A stretch of DNA of 42,047 bases. It comes from Nostoc sp. CCCryo 231-06. GTDB taxonomy: Bacteria; Cyanobacteriota; Cyanobacteriia; Cyanobacteriales; Nostocaceae. The notes beneath the pieces were generated by a model. The model was given only the letters and a program-made list of their open reading frames with translations, ran no database searches and was not told the origin of the DNA. Both the position numbers and the translations under genes were made by a program. Below are positions 41,993 through 42,047 of the stretch, piece after piece; position 1 is the first letter of the stretch; every line of letters starts with the position of its first letter. The stretch spans positions 1-42,047 of the forward strand of contig JAHCSU010000406.1 in NCBI GenBank assembly GCA_023522315.1, written 5' to 3'.

Positions 41993-42047
41993 TATCCGAC
42001 ATTCCGCACTTCAAGATGTAACACATTGATATTCAAGAAGATTTCCT
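41993..42047 (-). repeat. Right copy of terminal inverted repeat
   Basis: Reverse complement of bases 1-55 with three substitutions. It abuts and truncates the nuiA remnant. Read toward the window interior, its open frame (EIFLNINVLHLEVRNVG) meets a stop exactly at the end of shared sequence, consistent with this being the 3' end of a coding element that continues outside the window. Confidence 0.85.

Noticed and set aside
1..42047. A 42-kb composite mobile element delimited by the terminal repeats
   Set aside because: Inside are unrelated core genes (murJ, psbI, LptD-like, ubiB-like) in mixed orientation, with no integrase or conjugation genes. A contig ending in repeats explains the ends better.

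Overview
The window looks like chromosomal DNA of a filamentous, heterocyst-type cyanobacterium close to Nostoc/Anabaena. Evidence seen: many GCGATCGC (HIP1) octamers, short tandemly repeated heptamers, dense palindromic/MITE-like repeats, a photosystem II gene (psbI), a cyanobacteriochrome-like GAF sensor kinase, bestrophin, LptD-like DUF3769 and MurJ proteins, and remnants of the Anabaena-type nucA/nuiA nuclease-inhibitor pair. No RNA genes or CRISPR array were found. The first and last 55 bases are imperfect inverted copies of one repeat (52/55 identical by eye). The window is therefore most likely a contig that stops in a dispersed repeat at both ends, although a repeat-bounded segment cannot be excluded.

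Layout. 1-1400: an AT-rich C5-cytosine methyltransferase lacking its target-recognition half, an overlapping 44-codon ORF and a cyanobacterial hypothetical. 1459-3545: a TenA-type thiaminase, a secreted pentapeptide/TPR protein and an overlapping HicA-HicB toxin-antitoxin pair. 3738-7271: a heparinase II/III-fold protein and a convergent EgtD-like methyltransferase. 7477-12536: a two-gene heterodimeric ABC exporter with one degenerate and one consensus ATP site, two small enzymes or conserved proteins, and thioredoxin. 12.6-15.2 kb: repeat-rich, with small hypothetical genes. 15.2-23.9 kb: an orphan DppD-DppF fusion ATPase, a SIMPL protein invaded by a coding repeat, a hypothetical/HNH pair, a VOC gene broken by an IS200/IS605 (TnpB) remnant, bestrophin, an alpha/beta hydrolase and a membrane-anchored Ser/Thr kinase. 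24.1-30.8 kb: an ABC-2 exporter pair, a UbiB/AarF kinase, mannose-1-phosphate guanylyltransferase and an LCP ligase. 30.9-37.6 kb: a pentapeptide lipoprotein-like gene, a small ORF with no canonical start codon, a multi-GAF histidine kinase split by a homopolymer frameshift, MurJ and psbI. 37.8-42.0 kb: the LptD-like outer-membrane protein, then a degraded zone with an internally deleted IS630 element, the 3' part of nucA and the 3' part of nuiA.

How genes fit together. Envelope and surface-polysaccharide functions are over-represented: ManC-type nucleotide-sugar synthesis, an LCP ligase, MurJ, LptD-like, heparinase-fold and ABC exporters. They do not form one operon. The most unusual signals are (i) the A7 frameshift separating a chromophore-type GAF array from its kinase, (ii) the intact-looking small ORF that lacks a start codon, (iii) repeats that have inserted in frame into the SIMPL protein and the kinase catalytic core, (iv) the TnpB 3' end/right-end hairpin in the VOC gene, and (v) the decayed nuclease-inhibitor pair bounded by the terminal repeat. 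I see no clearly new multi-gene defence or biosynthetic system.
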